DNA of 64,000 nucleotides from Cyanobacteria bacterium TGS_CYA1 (GCA_026129135.1 JAHCIQ010000002.1:434001-498000), one strand, 5' to 3'. Shown: positions 17,023 to 28,600, counted from the stretch's first letter. Notes: generated by a model from the sequence alone, not told the origin. Numbers and translations are program-made.

Positions 17023-20000
17023 TTATTGCTTATAGAGCCAAACTCTAAGCAGTGATACCAGTTGGTCCGAGTCAATTGGCTTGGCGATATATTCAGACGC
17101 TCCCGCTTCCAGACATTTATCGCGGTCGCCTTTCATAGCTTTGGCCGTGAGTGCAATTATAGGCATATTGGCAAATTTTTCCATCTGCCTTATGTGTTGC
17201 ATCGCCTCGTAACCATCCATTTCGGGCATCATGATATCCATCAAGATAACTTCAATGTCTTCGGTATTCTTGAGCTTCTCGATTCCAACCTTACCATTTT
17301 CGGCGTGGAGAACTTCCATATGCTGAGCTTCGAGGATACTTGCAAGGGCGAAGATATTACGCACATCGTCGTCTATTACAAGCACCTTTCTGCCCGCAAG
17401 CAATGGGTCGAACTCATTTGCTTTTTCAAGCAGCTCTTTAGTCGGCTGGGGCAGTCTTTCTGCAGAGCGGTGCAAGAAGAGTGTAGTTTCCGCTACCAGT
17501 CGCTCGGGTGAGCGAACGTCTGTGACGATAACCGAATCGCGAGCATATTCCGATAGTTTCTTCTCTTCGTCAGCGTCTGGCTTTTGATTAGAATAAACGA
17601 TTATCGGTATGTCTCTCATCGAGGCATCCAGCTTCATTTTTTGAATGAGTTCGGTACCTTTCATATCGCCTATGTTCAGGTCTAGCACGGCACAGTCAAA
17701 TTTGGAGTTGCGAAGCGCTTCAAGTGCTGCTTCGCCGTTTTCGACCAGCGTGGTTTGAACATCACCGTTTCCGATGAATTCGACCATGTTTTTGCCTTGC
17801 TCGAGGTCGGTCTCGACAATGAGCAGTTGTTTCATTGGTCTATCGATGAATTCTTTGATATCAACTATAGATGTAGTGATTTGCTCTTTCGATACTGGTT
17901 TTTCCAGATACTCGATAGCACCCTGTCTTAAACCACGCCATCTTTGCGATTCGATTGATACCACCTGGACTGGAATATGTTTGGTTTTGTTGTCGTGCTT
18001 GAGTCTATCAAGAACGCTCCAACCATCAATATCTGGAAGGTTCAAATCGAGCGAGATCAAATCGGGCAGGAAGCGCTTAGCCATTGCCAGACCAACTTCA
18101 CCACGAGTCGCAATCAAACCTTTCAACTCGCGATCGCGAGCGACGTCGAGCATGACGCTAGCAAAATGAATGTCGTCTTCGATGATGAGGATGACTCTAT
18201 CACCAGGTTTGACATTTTCTCTATCGTCTTTGATACGAGGCTCGATGAGCATCGACGATTCTTGATTCGAATTTCCTCCCAAATGCCCCTGCTCCGAATG
18301 CCCAGCAGTGAGCGAAAACTCGCTTGTCGAAGGCTTGAAGCTGTGCTGAACCATGTCGTCCATGTGACTGCGATAACGATCCGAGAACGTATTTGCTTGA
18401 GCTTTGTTGTAGCGCTCAGGCAGATACAAGATGAACGTACTTCCTTTCTCTGGGGCGCTAATTAATTTGATTTCGCCACCAAGAGCTTCAGCCAATTCTC
18501 GGCTGATAGCAAGTCCAAGTCCGGTCCCGCCGTAGCGCCTAGATGTCGTTCCGTCTGCTTGCTGGAATGCTTCGAAGATTATCTTCTGGCTTTCTTGCGG
18601 TATACCGATACCGGTATCGGTTACAGTAAAGGACAACACTTTATCGGCATGACTCAGAATCTTATGATCCATAGTCCAGCCTTCGGTGGCTACGCTTATA
18701 TCTAACGTAATCGAGCCATGCTCAGTAAACTTGAACGCGTTAGACAACAGATTTTTCAAGACCTGTTCCAAACGCTTCAAATCTGTGTGCATGACGTTTG
18801 GCAGTTCTTCCGATTGAAGAATCTTGAATTCGAGTCCTTTCGATTCTGCCACCTGACGGAAGCTGCGCTCGATGTCGTCGTGGATGTCGAGGAAAGTGGC
18901 ATCCGAAAGTTCGAGCGTCATCTTTCCAGATTCGATCTTGGACAAATCGAGGATATCATTGATCAAGTTCAAGAGATCCACACCAGCTGCGTGCACCATG
19001 GTGGCATATTCGACTTCTTTGTGGTCGAGGTTTTTATGCGGGTTGGATGCAAGCGACTTGGATAGAATTAAAAGCGAGTTGAGCGGTGTACGCAATTCGT
19101 GCGACATGTTAGCCAAGAATTCTGATTTGTACTTGGATGTAAGTTCAAGCTGCAAGGCTTTCTCTTCCAGGTTGAATCTTGCTTGTTCGATTTCTTTGTT
19201 CTTTTTCTCGACCTCTTTGTTTTGCAAAGCAAGTTGTCTTGCCTTTTCTTCCAGAGCGTCGTTTGTTTTCTGCAAGTGCTCTTGTTGTTCTTGCAAGAGT
19301 TTTTCCGATTCTTGCAGAGTCTTGGCTTGCATTTCGAGCTGCTTGTTTGTAGCAGTCAATTCTTCCTGCTGGCTCTGAAGTTCCATAGCCAGTTTCTGAG
19401 ACTGTTTGAGCAAGTTCTCTGTTCTCATGTTCGCTTCGATAGTGTTTATAACGATACCGATAGACTCCATGAGCTGGTCTAAGAACGCCAGGTGCGTTTC
19501 GCTGAATGTATGGAACGATGCAAGTTCGATTACCGCCTTGACCTCAGTCTCGAACAATACAGGCAGAACGATGATGTTTAGCGGTGTTCCTTCACCCAGT
19601 CCAGACGATACCTTAATATAGTCGGATGGAACGTTGGTTACCCAGATACGTTTTTTCTCGAGCGCGCACTGTCCGACTAATCCTTCACGCAGCCTGAACT
19701 TGGTGGACAAATGCTTGCGTTCTTCGTAAGCGTAACTGCCAAGCAGTGTGAATTGAATCACACCGTCTTCGTTTATTTCTCCGTTATAAAAGACACCGTG
19801 CTGAGCATTAACCAGTGGAGCCAGTTCTGATAGCACCAATTGCGCCACCGTGAGCAAATCACGCTGACCTTGCAACATACGTGTGAATCGGGCAAGGTTT
19901 GTCTTGAGCCAGTCTTGCTCGGTGTTTTTGAGTGTCGTATCTTTGAGGTTTCGAATCATCTCGTTGATGTTATCTTTGAGCGATGCAACCTCTCCTTGCG

Positions 20001-23000
20001 CTTCTACCGCGATAGACCGGGTCAAGTCACCCTTAGTAACAGCCGTTGCTACCTCGGCGATAGCACGTACCTGTGTGGTCAAGTTGGCAGCAAGCTGGTT
20101 AACGTTGTCGGTCAAATCTTTCCAGGTACCGGCAGCGCCAGGTACTTTCGCCTGTCCTCCAAGTTTTCCTTCGACCCCTACTTCGCGAGCTACAGTGGTT
20201 ACTTGATCAGCGAATGTCGCAAGCGTGTCGATCATCTCGTTGATGGTATCGGCAAGAGCCGCGATTTCACCCTTAGCAGCAAGAACCAGTTTTCGCTTCA
20301 AGTCGCCGTTTGCAACCGCGGTTACAACCGCAGCTATTCCACGTACCTGTTCTGTCAGGTTGCCCGCCATGTAGTTAACGTTATTGGTCAAATCTTCCCA
20401 GGTTCCCGACACACCTTTTACTTCAGCCTGTCCACCCAGTTTTCCTTCGGTTCCAACTTCGCGAGCTACACGTGTTACCTCAGATGCAAATGACGAAAGC
20501 TGATCCACCATCGTATTAATCGTGTTCTTGAGCTCTGAGATTTCGCCTTTGACGTCTACAGTGATTTTCTTAGAAAGATCACCTTTCGCTACAGCGGTCG
20601 TCACGTCTGCGATGTTTCGCACCTGGTCTGTAAGGTTTGATGCCATCGAGTTTACGTTATCCGTCAAGTCTTTCCAAGTACCTGACACACCCCGCACAAT
20701 CGCTTGTCCACCAAGCTTACCTTCGGTTCCCACCTCACGAGCTACACGTGTAACTTCGGCTGCAAACGACGACAACTGGTCCACCATCGTATTGATAGTT
20801 TCTTTCAACTCCAGAATTTCTCCACGCACATCAACTGTAATGTGCTTAGATAAATCACCGTTTGCAACAGCGGTCGTAACCTCGGCGATGTTTCGCACCT
20901 GGGCTGTGAGGTTAGATGCCATCGAGTTTACGTTGTCAGTCAAATCTTTCCAGGTTCCAGAAACACCTTTAACTTGCGCCTGTCCACCCAGTTTTCCTTC
21001 AGTCCCTACCTCTCTTGCAACACGCGTTACCTCTGATGCAAATGACGAAAGCTGGTCAACCATCGTATTAATCGTGTTCTTGAGCTCCAGAATTTCACCC
21101 TTTACGTCTACTGTGATTTTCTTAGAAAGATCCCCGTTTGCAACAGCCGTCGTAACGTCTGCGATGTTTCGCACCTGAGACGTTAAGTTAGACGCCATGT
21201 AGTTTACAGAGTCGGTCAAGTCTTTCCAGGTACCTGCAACGCCACGTACGTCGGCTTGCCCACCAAGGCGCCCTTCTGTTCCTACCTCTCTTGCAACACG
21301 CGTAACCTCTGCTGCAAATGACGATAACTGATCCACCATCGTGTTGATTGTGTTCTTCAGCTCAGAGATTTCGCCTTTAACGTCTACAGTGATTTTCTTG
21401 GACAGGTCACCTTTAGCTACAGCGGTCGTAACCTCGGCGATATTTCGCACCTGGTTTGTAAGGTTGGAAGCCATAGAGTTTACGTTATCGGTCAAATCTT
21501 TCCAGGTACCAGAAACACCCGACACCTCGGCTTGTCCACCCAGTCGTCCTTCTGTTCCTACCTCACGAGCTACACGTGTAACCTCTGCAGCGAATGACGA
21601 CAGCTGGTCCACCATGGTATTAACTGTATTCTTCAGCTCTAGAATTTCACCCTTAACGTCTACAGTAATTTTCTTGGACAAGTCGCCTTTTGCTACAGCC
21701 GTTGTAACTTCAGCGATGTTTCGCACCTGGGCTGTAAGGTTACCTGCCATGTAGTTAACTGAATCGGTCAAATCTTTCCAGGTACCGGACACACCTTTAA
21801 CCTGCGCCTGTCCACCTAGTTTTCCTTCGGTTCCTACCTCTCTTGCAACACGCGTTACCTCGTCTGCAAAGGATGAGAGCTGGTCAACCATCGTGTTGAT
21901 TGTGTTTTTAAGTTCGAGAATTTCGCCTTTTACGTCTACCGTGATTTTCTTACCAAGGTCGCCGTTTGCAACAGCCGTGGTCACGTCCGCGATGTTTCGC
22001 ACTTGAGCTGTCAGATTGCCTGCCATGTAATTAACAGAATCGGTCAAGTCTTTCCAGGTACCAGAAACTCCCTTAACTTGCGCCTGTCCGCCCAGTTTTC
22101 CTTCGGTCCCTACCTCTCTTGCAACACGCGTCACCTCGGACGCAAAAGATGAAAGCTGGTCAACCATCGTGTTAATCGTGTTTTTAAGTTCTAGAATTTC
22201 GCCTTTAACATCTACTGTAATTTTTCTTGAAAGGTCGCCATTAGCTACAGCAGTCGTGACGTTTGCGATGTTTCGCACCTGAGCTGTCAGGTTACCTGCC
22301 ATGTAATTTACAGAGTCGGTCAAATCTTTCCAGGTACCGGCAACACCTTTGACTCGCGCTTGTCCACCCAGTTTTCCTTCGGTTCCTACCTCTCTTGCAA
22401 CACGTGTTACCTCCGAGGCAAATGAGCCAAGCTGGTCGACCATTGTATTGATTGTGTTTTTAAGTTCAAGAATTTCGCCTTTTACATCTACTGTGATTTT
22501 CTTTGATAAGTCTCCGTTTGCAACAGCTGTCGTAACGTCGGCGATGTTTCGCACCTGGTTTGTAAGGTTAGATGCCATCGAGTTCACGTTGTCGGTCAAA
22601 TCTTTCCAGGTACCAGAAACACCTTTTACAAGCGCCTGACCACCGAGTTTTCCTTCAGTTCCTACTTCTCTTGCTACACGCGTTACCTCTGAGGCGAACG
22701 AACCAAGCTGGTCCACCATCGTGTTGATGGTGTTTTTAAGTTCGAGAATTTCACCTTTAACATCTACAGTGATTTTTTTAGACAAATCCCCTTTTGCTAC
22801 AGCAGTGGTAACTTCAGCAATGTTACGCACCTGCGCTGTGAGGTTGCCTGCCATATAGTTCACTGAGTCGGTCAAATCCTTCCAGGTGCCAGACACACCT
22901 TTTACAAGAGCTTGACCGCCAAGCTTACCTTCGGTTCCTACTTCTCTTGCAACGCGTGTAACCTCTGAGGCGAAAGAGCCAAGCTGGTCGACCATCGTGT

Positions 23001-23466
23001 TGATTGTTTTGGCAAGACGCAAAAACTCACCTTTTAGCGGTGAGCCTTCAACTTCCAGAGCCATTCGTTGGGAGAGGTCCCCGCGGGCTACAGCACCGAT
23101 AACTCGCCCTACCTCAGCTGTTGGTCGGACCAAATCGCTTACGAGGTCGTTAACCGATGTAATCGCTTTCGACCACGACCCTGAAGCATCGCCCATCGTG
23201 GCGCGTTGTCCAATCTTACCTTCTTTACCTACAGACTGACTTATTCGAGCCAACTCGTTTGTGAGGCGTTCGTTCAGCTCGATTACGTCGTTGAATGCAC
23301 GGGCAAGCTCACCATTGACCCCCGTCTGATCTAGCGGTAGCCTGTGCGAGAAATCACCTTTTCGCATAACTCTCAACGCTTTTAAAAGCTGCTGAGCATC
23401 GACTGAATCTGCGCTTTTAGACCTGCCGGTTTCGGCACCCTTGCGAGATTTTGCTGCCGTTGTCAT
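17023..23466 (-). CDS. Giant poly-HAMP hybrid histidine kinase
   Basis: The 2147-residue cytoplasmic protein starts at the ATG at 23466, seven bases after GAGG; a GTG four codons earlier is less likely. About 13 HAMP-type units of roughly 92 residues fill residues 25-1190; units 3-11 are almost identical ([40 protein letters not shown]). A GAF domain (about 1210-1360), a Gln/Glu-rich coiled coil (1365-1445), HisKA with H in NMSHELRTP near 1459, HATPase (about 1570-1690) and three receivers (about 1760, 1880 and 2025 onward) follow. The layout is that of group III Nik1-type kinases, which react to osmotic or envelope stress through HAMP arrays. There is no membrane segment. Confidence 0.93.
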   Translation of the reverse strand: MTTAAKSRKGAETGRSKSADSVDAQQLLKALRVMRKGDFSHRLPLDQTGVNGELARAFNDVIELNERLTNELARISQSVGKEGKIGQRATMGDASGSWSKAITSVNDLVSDLVRPTAEVGRVIGAVARGDLSQRMALEVEGSPLKGEFLRLAKTINTMVDQLGSFASEVTRVAREVGTEGKLGGQALVKGVSGTWKDLTDSVNYMAGNLTAQVRNIAEVTTAVAKGDLSKKITVDVKGEILELKNTINTMVDQLGSFASEVTRVAREVGTEGKLGGQALVKGVSGTWKDLTDNVNSMASNLTNQVRNIADVTTAVANGDLSKKITVDVKGEILELKNTINTMVDQLGSFASEVTRVAREVGTEGKLGGQARVKGVAGTWKDLTDSVNYMAGNLTAQVRNIANVTTAVANGDLSRKITVDVKGEILELKNTINTMVDQLSSFASEVTRVAREVGTEGKLGGQAQVKGVSGTWKDLTDSVNYMAGNLTAQVRNIADVTTAVANGDLGKKITVDVKGEILELKNTINTMVDQLSSFADEVTRVAREVGTEGKLGGQAQVKGVSGTWKDLTDSVNYMAGNLTAQVRNIAEVTTAVAKGDLSKKITVDVKGEILELKNTVNTMVDQLSSFAAEVTRVAREVGTEGRLGGQAEVSGVSGTWKDLTDNVNSMASNLTNQVRNIAEVTTAVAKGDLSKKITVDVKGEISELKNTINTMVDQLSSFAAEVTRVAREVGTEGRLGGQADVRGVAGTWKDLTDSVNYMASNLTSQVRNIADVTTAVANGDLSKKITVDVKGEILELKNTINTMVDQLSSFASEVTRVAREVGTEGKLGGQAQVKGVSGTWKDLTDNVNSMASNLTAQVRNIAEVTTAVANGDLSKHITVDVRGEILELKETINTMVDQLSSFAAEVTRVAREVGTEGKLGGQAIVRGVSGTWKDLTDNVNSMASNLTDQVRNIADVTTAVAKGDLSKKITVDVKGEISELKNTINTMVDQLSSFASEVTRVAREVGTEGKLGGQAEVKGVSGTWEDLTNNVNYMAGNLTEQVRGIAAVVTAVANGDLKRKLVLAAKGEIAALADTINEMIDTLATFADQVTTVAREVGVEGKLGGQAKVPGAAGTWKDLTDNVNQLAANLTTQVRAIAEVATAVTKGDLTRSIAVEAQGEVASLKDNINEMIRNLKDTTLKNTEQDWLKTNLARFTRMLQGQRDLLTVAQLVLSELAPLVNAQHGVFYNGEINEDGVIQFTLLGSYAYEERKHLSTKFRLREGLVGQCALEKKRIWVTNVPSDYIKVSSGLGEGTPLNIIVLPVLFETEVKAVIELASFHTFSETHLAFLDQLMESIGIVINTIEANMRTENLLKQSQKLAMELQSQQEELTATNKQLEMQAKTLQESEKLLQEQQEHLQKTNDALEEKARQLALQNKEVEKKNKEIEQARFNLEEKALQLELTSKYKSEFLANMSHELRTPLNSLLILSKSLASNPHKNLDHKEVEYATMVHAAGVDLLNLINDILDLSKIESGKMTLELSDATFLDIHDDIERSFRQVAESKGLEFKILQSEELPNVMHTDLKRLEQVLKNLLSNAFKFTEHGSITLDISVATEGWTMDHKILSHADKVLSFTVTDTGIGIPQESQKIIFEAFQQADGTTSRRYGGTGLGLAISRELAEALGGEIKLISAPEKGSTFILYLPERYNKAQANTFSDRYRSHMDDMVQHSFKPSTSEFSLTAGHSEQGHLGGNSNQESSMLIEPRIKDDRENVKPGDRVILIIEDDIHFASVMLDVARDRELKGLIATRGEVGLAMAKRFLPDLISLDLNLPDIDGWSVLDRLKHDNKTKHIPVQVVSIESQRWRGLRQGAIEYLEKPVSKEQITTSIVDIKEFIDRPMKQLLIVETDLEQGKNMVEFIGNGDVQTTLVENGEAALEALRNSKFDCAVLDLNIGDMKGTELIQKMKLDASMRDIPIIVYSNQKPDADEEKKLSEYARDSVIVTDVRSPERLVAETTLFLHRSAERLPQPTKELLEKANEFDPLLAGRKVLVIDDDVRNIFALASILEAQHMEVLHAENGKVGIEKLKNTEDIEVILMDIMMPEMDGYEAMQHIRQMEKFANMPIIALTAKAMKGDRDKCLEAGASEYIAKPIDSDQLVSLLRVWLYKQ
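19960..23200 (-). repeat. Tandem 276-bp coding repeats of the poly-HAMP array
   Basis: Nine to eleven consecutive units of about 276 bases encode near-identical 92-residue blocks. Copies differ mainly at third codon positions, which suggests protein-level selection rather than only recent duplication. Variable sites fall at the same places in each unit (residue after GGQA; SFAS/SFAA/SFAD; NYMAG/NSMAS). Short-read assemblies may miscount the units. Confidence 0.85.
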
Positions 23467-23752
23467 TGTTTGCCTCACTTGTGCTGAATTGATCTGGTTT
23501 GATTTAGTCTGATTTGGTTTAGTTTGGTCAGAATCGAGTTTGACTTAGTAAGCGGTTGAAGTTGTAAGTAATTCCACGGTCAATTTGCTGCTTTTTAGCA
23601 CAAAGAACTACTAGCGATGCCGTCTGCTCATATTTTTAACAGAGGTTCTTTCTTGATATCTATATCCGTCGTAAGAGTTTAAGGAAAACGCCTAAAACTC
23701 AGATATAACCTTAATTTTTATCATAGTTGCAAGTGGAATAGGGCTTGAAAAA

Positions 23753-24493
23753 TCAGATTTTCTCGACAATCAAATATTGCATGATGCGTCTTTGAGTGAA
23801 ACCACATGCGGTGTAACTTTTAATAGCCGAAGTATTGCTTGCAAGCACATGCAAAAATGGAATTTCGCCACGAGATTCTATGCCCAGACTAGCTTGATGT
23901 ACGAGCGCCTTTGCATAGCCTCTACCCTGAAAATCAGGATGAGTACAGACTCCGCTCACTTCGGTAAGTATACAATTTTCATTCGGCAAAGTCGTTTGCA
24001 TACTCATTCGTTGCCCGGTCATGGCTACCAACCTATCACCATTCTTGATACCATAAAATTTTCCAAACTGAATGGTTCGACTGGTAAAAGGGCCTGGCCG
24101 GGTTAGATCGGCCAGAGTCTGCATCTGCTCTATGTCTTTGTTTTCAAGTTCGATTATTGGCTCAACACAAATAGACGAAAATTCAACCGGTGGCATTTGT
24201 CGAATCATCTGAGCAGTATCGAATTGCATGACCACTTTCAACTCAGGCGGAAGAACTGGCGCCACTGGCACGCAAAGACCGATTCGTCTTTTAGATTCAA
24301 GCATCGAGCAAAAACTTGAAATTGCTTCTGGCTTGAAGTTTTTCAGTCCGGCCATGGGTAACATATCGCGCGGATACAGTCTGACAAGATTCAAATCGTC
24401 GCACGAAGCCAGACTGTGATGCCTGGTACTAAGTGCATTCCAGATTGGATTGTCTAAAACTTCTAGATTTGAATTATGTTGTTCGTTAACCAT
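23753..24493 (-). CDS. GNAT-family N-acetyltransferase
   Basis: The 246-residue protein has an acetyl-CoA binding GNAT core at about 125-245, with VCTHPDFQGRGYAKALV (motif A, Q/RGxGYA) and the following helix, and ends with FTQRRIMQYLIVEK. The N-terminal half (1-120) resembles FR47-like acetyltransferases, which often have a diverged second GNAT fold. The substrate is unknown. The ATG at 24493 overlaps the stop codon of the TPR gene by eight bases; a TTG seven codons earlier is a weaker alternative. The pair is probably one operon. Confidence 0.88.
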   Translation of the reverse strand: MVNEQHNSNLEVLDNPIWNALSTRHHSLASCDDLNLVRLYPRDMLPMAGLKNFKPEAISSFCSMLESKRRIGLCVPVAPVLPPELKVVMQFDTAQMIRQMPPVEFSSICVEPIIELENKDIEQMQTLADLTRPGPFTSRTIQFGKFYGIKNGDRLVAMTGQRMSMQTTLPNENCILTEVSGVCTHPDFQGRGYAKALVHQASLGIESRGEIPFLHVLASNTSAIKSYTACGFTQRRIMQYLIVEKI

Positions 24494-25778
24494 TAAATCC
24501 AAGAACTGATGCAAGCTCTTCGTCTTTCTTCGCTTTGTCCATTTGATTCAAACCAACATAAGCTTTGCTTCGCAAATAATAGACCTGAGCATTTTGGTCG
24601 TCTAGCTTAATTGCCTCGCTCAGCGTCTCAAGAGCGTTTTCATAATCGTGACTACCTATGTAAGCAAGTCCCGATGCAATTTTGGCGCCACTGTATTTAG
24701 GTGCAAGTTTGATAGCAGCTTTTGCTTCGATCTGGGCCGAATCGAATTGCCCCATCATCGAATATGCATTTGCTTTACCTACGAGCGCTTTGTGATCAGA
24801 GGCGTCCATTCGGGCAAGTTCAGTAAAATCTTTAAGCGCCAGTTCGCCATTCTCCATGGTCAATGCTAGCGTTGCTCGCGCATATAAAGCGTCTTTGAAG
24901 CCTGGATCATGATTGAGACATTGATTGAGCAATTCGATTGCATGCTCGTAATCACGCTCTTTCATTAAGCCAGATGCAATCTCCAACAAAGAATTAGCTT
25001 CGGTCAAATCTTCTATTACAATCAATTCCTTGACAGAAGCAGCATCGAGCTCGTCTTTGCTTGCTTTGCGAAACTTGATTGTTTTCTCGTCCATCTGCAT
25101 GGTGTCATCTGGTTTGATGCCAATTTCATTTTGACCAAGATAATCGAAAACATTTTCCATGGTAGAAAGTGCTTCTTTTTCTTCTGCATCAGATCTGGCA
25201 TAAACTCCAAAATCGCTGTAACCGTAGAATTCGCTTCCACTCGTGGTCAAAAATAATTTGCTGTTCAGGCTGGACTTTCTGATGCCAGTATAAATGTCGA
25301 ACCAATCGAGTTTGGTGAAAATGCCCTCCGCTAGCTCATTCACACAAGACATAGGCATCGAGGTTCGCCCAATTGGATTGAGCATGGCTGTGGCACCCTG
25401 TGCCTTCAGTGCATAGGCGGTAAAAGTCAAAAGCATCATTTGTAGAATAGGCGGTGCACCACCAGTTTTATAATTGATTTGTCTTGCATTATCGAAACTG
25501 GCATCAAGACTTTTCATTTCATCGCTGTACAAAGAGACTTTACAGAGATCAGCAATCAGAGCCTCGCTTAAGTCCTCAGGCTCGCTCATTTCAACTATCT
25601 GTCCGCCGATATCTATAGTAGTAGTGCCCTGGTCATTGGTCGAAACCCGAACAGAGCGGATGCTGTTATTTTGATGCAGACTACTCAAATCTTGCTCTAG
25701 CTTAACTGTATCTACAGGTTCGGCATTATTGAAGAGCAAAAATAAGCGGGCAACGGCTTGTGTCTTTATTGAATTCAT
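24486..25778 (-). CDS. DUF4261-like domain fused to TPR repeats
   Basis: The 430-residue cytoplasmic protein starts at the ATG at 25778, which has GGAG seven bases before it; an ATG eight codons earlier has no such site. Residues 1-235 form a domain that recalls DUF4261 (pattern ALKAQGATAMLNP, then LDWFDIYTGIR and YGYSDFGVYA); this assignment is tentative. Residues 250-425 are TPRs with good consensus (DYEHAIELLNQCLNHDPGF, DYENALETLSEAIKLD). It is followed by the acetyltransferase gene with an eight-base overlap. A scaffold role is likely. Confidence 0.8.
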   Translation of the reverse strand: MNSIKTQAVARLFLLFNNAEPVDTVKLEQDLSSLHQNNSIRSVRVSTNDQGTTTIDIGGQIVEMSEPEDLSEALIADLCKVSLYSDEMKSLDASFDNARQINYKTGGAPPILQMMLLTFTAYALKAQGATAMLNPIGRTSMPMSCVNELAEGIFTKLDWFDIYTGIRKSSLNSKLFLTTSGSEFYGYSDFGVYARSDAEEKEALSTMENVFDYLGQNEIGIKPDDTMQMDEKTIKFRKASKDELDAASVKELIVIEDLTEANSLLEIASGLMKERDYEHAIELLNQCLNHDPGFKDALYARATLALTMENGELALKDFTELARMDASDHKALVGKANAYSMMGQFDSAQIEAKAAIKLAPKYSGAKIASGLAYIGSHDYENALETLSEAIKLDDQNAQVYYLRSKAYVGLNQMDKAKKDEELASVLGFNG

Positions 25779-25898
25779 CTTTAACTCCATTGGTCCAAGC
25801 ATTATAATCTAACGCCGGTTTAATCCGTTCATACGTGTTTCCACCATCGTCATTTGGCGCCCTTGAGGCTACGATGAAATCACAGGCAAACGGGAGAA

Positions 25899-26507
25899 AT
25901 GTCCATGGCTAATATTCAGCCCAATTCGAATGTCCCTCACCCAGAGAGGAATTTCGGTGTTTCTAGTAAAAGAAGGGCTGACGATTTCCAGGCAATGCCC
26001 TGGGCCACTCAACATGTCAGTTTTTCCAAGGTTGGACTGACTGGCGTAGCACTCAATCGACTGCTTGAGCTGGTGAATAAATTTTCAACTACGTTTTCGC
26101 ATCAAGAACGCGATCGCATTGTCCTGCAAAAAGCGCTGGAAACAGTTCTGGACCGGCGAAAAAGCGTGCGAGACCTGGCGCTGATGCTCTTTGGCGGCGA
26201 TGACGAAATGTCGTATCAGGTACATTTTGCTTTCGAACAAGCACTGAGATCTGCCGGAATACTGGCAATAACAGAAACAGAAAAGGTAGAACCCGGCTCG
26301 TTTTCGATGTCTTTTATCGTAAAAGGCACAGGAATCAGAATAACCAATTTCGATAAAACCACAAGTGGTGCACTACGAACAAGATTTGACGAAATAAAGG
26401 AAGGCATCGTGCAGGACGAAATCCTGATGGGTGATACTGCTTTTGCCCCTATTAAAGCGGCTCTTCGCAAATTTTTGAATCCAGATTCGAACAAGCTGAT
26501 GCTTTAA
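25899..26507 (+). CDS. Protein of unknown function
   Basis: The 202-residue protein has no signal peptide or membrane segment. The centre is helical (about 50-115, with FSTTFSHQERDRIVLQKALE), followed by a beta-rich part containing SFSMSFIVKGTGIRITNF near 135-152 and a helical end. I recognise no family. GGAG stands close to the ATG (four bases), and a second in-frame ATG two codons later has ten-base spacing. It is transcribed divergently from the DUF4261-like/TPR gene. A small exported TPR gene follows 84 bases later. Confidence 0.75.
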   Translation: MSMANIQPNSNVPHPERNFGVSSKRRADDFQAMPWATQHVSFSKVGLTGVALNRLLELVNKFSTTFSHQERDRIVLQKALETVLDRRKSVRDLALMLFGGDDEMSYQVHFAFEQALRSAGILAITETEKVEPGSFSMSFIVKGTGIRITNFDKTTSGALRTRFDEIKEGIVQDEILMGDTAFAPIKAALRKFLNPDSNKLML

Positions 26508-26591
26508 AAACGCGCCAGATATTAGAATTTTCATTTTTTTTTCCAGGCTGCCGGCCTTATTCTGGTAGTCAAGAATGGCGAGGTTGAGATA

Positions 26592-27230
26592 ATGAGCATA
26601 AGACTTAGGAATCTCTGTTTTTCCGTAGGCGTTACAGCACTTGCCCTTATACCGGCAGCAATTGCGGCCGGCGTCTGCGAAGCGATGGAATATTACAAGA
26701 AAAAAGACTATATCCACGCAAACAAATTATTCGAAAAAGCCAGCGTCGAAAATCCAAGAGACTGGAAAGCACACTATTATCAAGGCAATTGTCTACTGGC
26801 GCTTGGAAGATATAGCTCGGCTGTTTATCATTACGAGCTTGCAGCTTCGATGACACGAAATCCGCACGAAGTGCACCTCTGTCAAATGGCTGCTTACAAA
26901 GCCGAGTCCACCGGTCTAAAATCGCGCGTGGCCATGACTAATATGCGTCAGGTCGCTCAGTCATCGCAACTAGACAGAGAATCGCGTATCGAGCGACACA
27001 AACAACAAGTTATGCATCAAGCAGACAATCAAGCTAAAGCAATCAAAGCAAAAGCAGAAGCGACAATTAATTCGGAGCGTGCTAATTCGCAAGCAATCTG
27101 GCGTGGCTCAGATGGAGTGATGAGGCCAGATATTACACTTGATCGACTGCATCAAATCAATGGCGAAGCCGAGAGTCAAATTCAAAACGTCAAAGATCAA
27201 GCTCAAAACACTGTCAACAACATAAACTAA
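26592..27230 (+). CDS. Small exported TPR protein (paralogue of 29981-30616)
   Basis: The 212-residue protein has a signal peptide (1-25, ending IAAGVC). Two TPR units occupy about 27-100 (YYKKKDYIHANKLFEKAS, HYYQGNCLLALGRYSSAVYH). A long charged helix at about 125-170 is rich in Lys, Ala and Gln, and residues 170-212 include the sequence WRGSDGVMRP. The gene at 29981 encodes the same order of segments (see there), so both derive from one duplication. A GAGG ribosome site precedes the ATG. The role is unknown; an envelope-associated adaptor is plausible. Confidence 0.82.
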   Translation: MSIRLRNLCFSVGVTALALIPAAIAAGVCEAMEYYKKKDYIHANKLFEKASVENPRDWKAHYYQGNCLLALGRYSSAVYHYELAASMTRNPHEVHLCQMAAYKAESTGLKSRVAMTNMRQVAQSSQLDRESRIERHKQQVMHQADNQAKAIKAKAEATINSERANSQAIWRGSDGVMRPDITLDRLHQINGEAESQIQNVKDQAQNTVNNIN

Positions 27231-27249
27231 GACTGAACTAGAACCAAAA

Positions 27250-28149
27250 CTATTTCGCCTTTTGTAATTCGAGCATTTTGTGGACGTTCTGGCGTTCTTC
27301 TTTAGCCAAGGCATTTTCAGGCTCGAGCTTAAGAGCTTTATCCAAATCTGTTTCAGCTTCTTTCCATTCTTCTATTTTTGTGTGAGTTAAAGCTCTTAGC
27401 CTCAGAGCATTTACAGTCTCTTCTTTATTTATTGATTTTGAAAAATATTCGATTGCCTGGTCGTACAAACTGTCTTGAAGTGCTAGTCTTCCAAGTTCGC
27501 AATATGCTTGTGCGCATTCAAACTGCGCAAGACCTGCTTTATAGTCGATTATAGCCAGGTCTTTTTGTTTTTGTCTTATGAAATAGTCTGCTCGATTATG
27601 CAAAGCCAGTTCTTTTTTTGCAGGTTCAATCGATTTTTCTATAGCCATTTTCAAATCGCTCTCGGCACCCTGAAGATTACCTAGATATTCGAGCACGAGC
27701 GCCCTTTGATAAAGAGCGTCAGAGTCTATTTCGATTTTAAGAGCATCATCGAGCGCTCCAAGTGCTGTTTCGTGATCATTCAATTCGAGATAGCAAAGGG
27801 CTTCTTGATAGTAAATATCAGCTAAAAGTTTATGCTCACAAGCAAATCCTTTAAAAGTCCATAGAAGTGGAAAGCGCTGAGTAATATCGAGAGCCTTTGA
27901 AAGCTCATTTAAAGCCGGTTTGTACTCTTTTTTCTGACGTAAAACGCTTGCTGCAGCCAAAAATATTCGTGGATCGTTTCGCAAAAAAACATTTTTCTTT
28001 GATTTTTCAAGGCAAGCAAGCGCTTCGTCTAGCTTCGATTGCAAAACTAAATTTTCAACTTGCTTTTCAGGGTTTATCAATGCCAGGTAAATGGAAAAAA
28101 ATACTGGCAAAAGAGCGGTTGAAATGAATAACAATCTGAACATCGACAT
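27250..28149 (-). CDS. Membrane-anchored TPR protein
   Basis: About 299 residues from the ATG chosen at 28149, which puts the hydrophobic anchor (FRLLFISTALLPVFFSIYLA) right at the N-terminus; in-frame ATGs at 28167 and 28209 would lengthen it. No start has a clear ribosome site. TPRs fill nearly all of the rest, with matches such as DHETALGALDDALKI and LYDQAIEYFSKSINKEE. The gene is convergent with the small TPR gene before it and its 5' end overlaps the start of the plus-strand gene at 28124, so the two promoters lie inside each other's coding sequence. Confidence 0.8.
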   Translation of the reverse strand: MSMFRLLFISTALLPVFFSIYLALINPEKQVENLVLQSKLDEALACLEKSKKNVFLRNDPRIFLAAASVLRQKKEYKPALNELSKALDITQRFPLLWTFKGFACEHKLLADIYYQEALCYLELNDHETALGALDDALKIEIDSDALYQRALVLEYLGNLQGAESDLKMAIEKSIEPAKKELALHNRADYFIRQKQKDLAIIDYKAGLAQFECAQAYCELGRLALQDSLYDQAIEYFSKSINKEETVNALRLRALTHTKIEEWKEAETDLDKALKLEPENALAKEERQNVHKMLELQKAK

Positions 28150-28600
28150 TTTTGGTTGGCTCTGCATTTTTATTGCTGGTCTAGGGTTAATCTTCCCTTT
28201 TAGTGTCATTGGTGCAGCAAATCTAATTTTTATAAGTCTTGGAATTACCTATATTTGCTATTTTGTCTGGCGCGAAGCTTGGATTCAAGCAGATCCACCA
28301 AAATTAAAAGAAGCTCGCAAAAATTGGCTGTATGCAAATAAGTCCAGAGAAATCGAAGAAAAAAAATTTCAACATAAAAGCGACGCAAAATGTTATATCG
28401 TCACAAGCGCCAATGGTATCACATTCAATGCTTCTAACAGAGAGCTTATCATTGCCTGGAGTGAAGTAATTGAAATTAGATCGGTGCGAATCTTAGGGCA
28501 AGACCTGCATACAGTCTACACTTTGAAGGCAAAATATAATTTCGACCAGACCTATAATGACCATCTAGAGCTGGCCGAAATGATCAAGAAGCAAATTTAG
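28124..28600 (+). CDS. Small membrane protein with PH-like C-terminal domain
   Basis: The 158-residue protein starts at an ATG within a dense overlap with the divergent TPR gene; an in-frame ATG 11 codons earlier is possible. Two hydrophobic segments (about 8-25 and 28-48) are followed by a charged linker and a beta-rich domain (about 78-158: ITFNASNRELIIAWSEVIEI, HTVYTLKAKYNF). This layout resembles bacterial PH-like/YcxB-type membrane proteins, with the domain on the cytoplasmic side; the family call is tentative. It overlaps the tail of the following minus-strand gene by four bases. Confidence 0.7.
   Translation: MNNNLNIDIFGWLCIFIAGLGLIFPFSVIGAANLIFISLGITYICYFVWREAWIQADPPKLKEARKNWLYANKSREIEEKKFQHKSDAKCYIVTSANGITFNASNRELIIAWSEVIEIRSVRILGQDLHTVYTLKAKYNFDQTYNDHLELAEMIKKQI

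Noticed and set aside
19840-22639. Several long plus-strand open frames opposite the poly-HAMP gene
   Set aside because: They repeat with the same 276-base period as the HAMP units, so they exist only because the coding strand is repetitive; no starts with ribosome sites are present.
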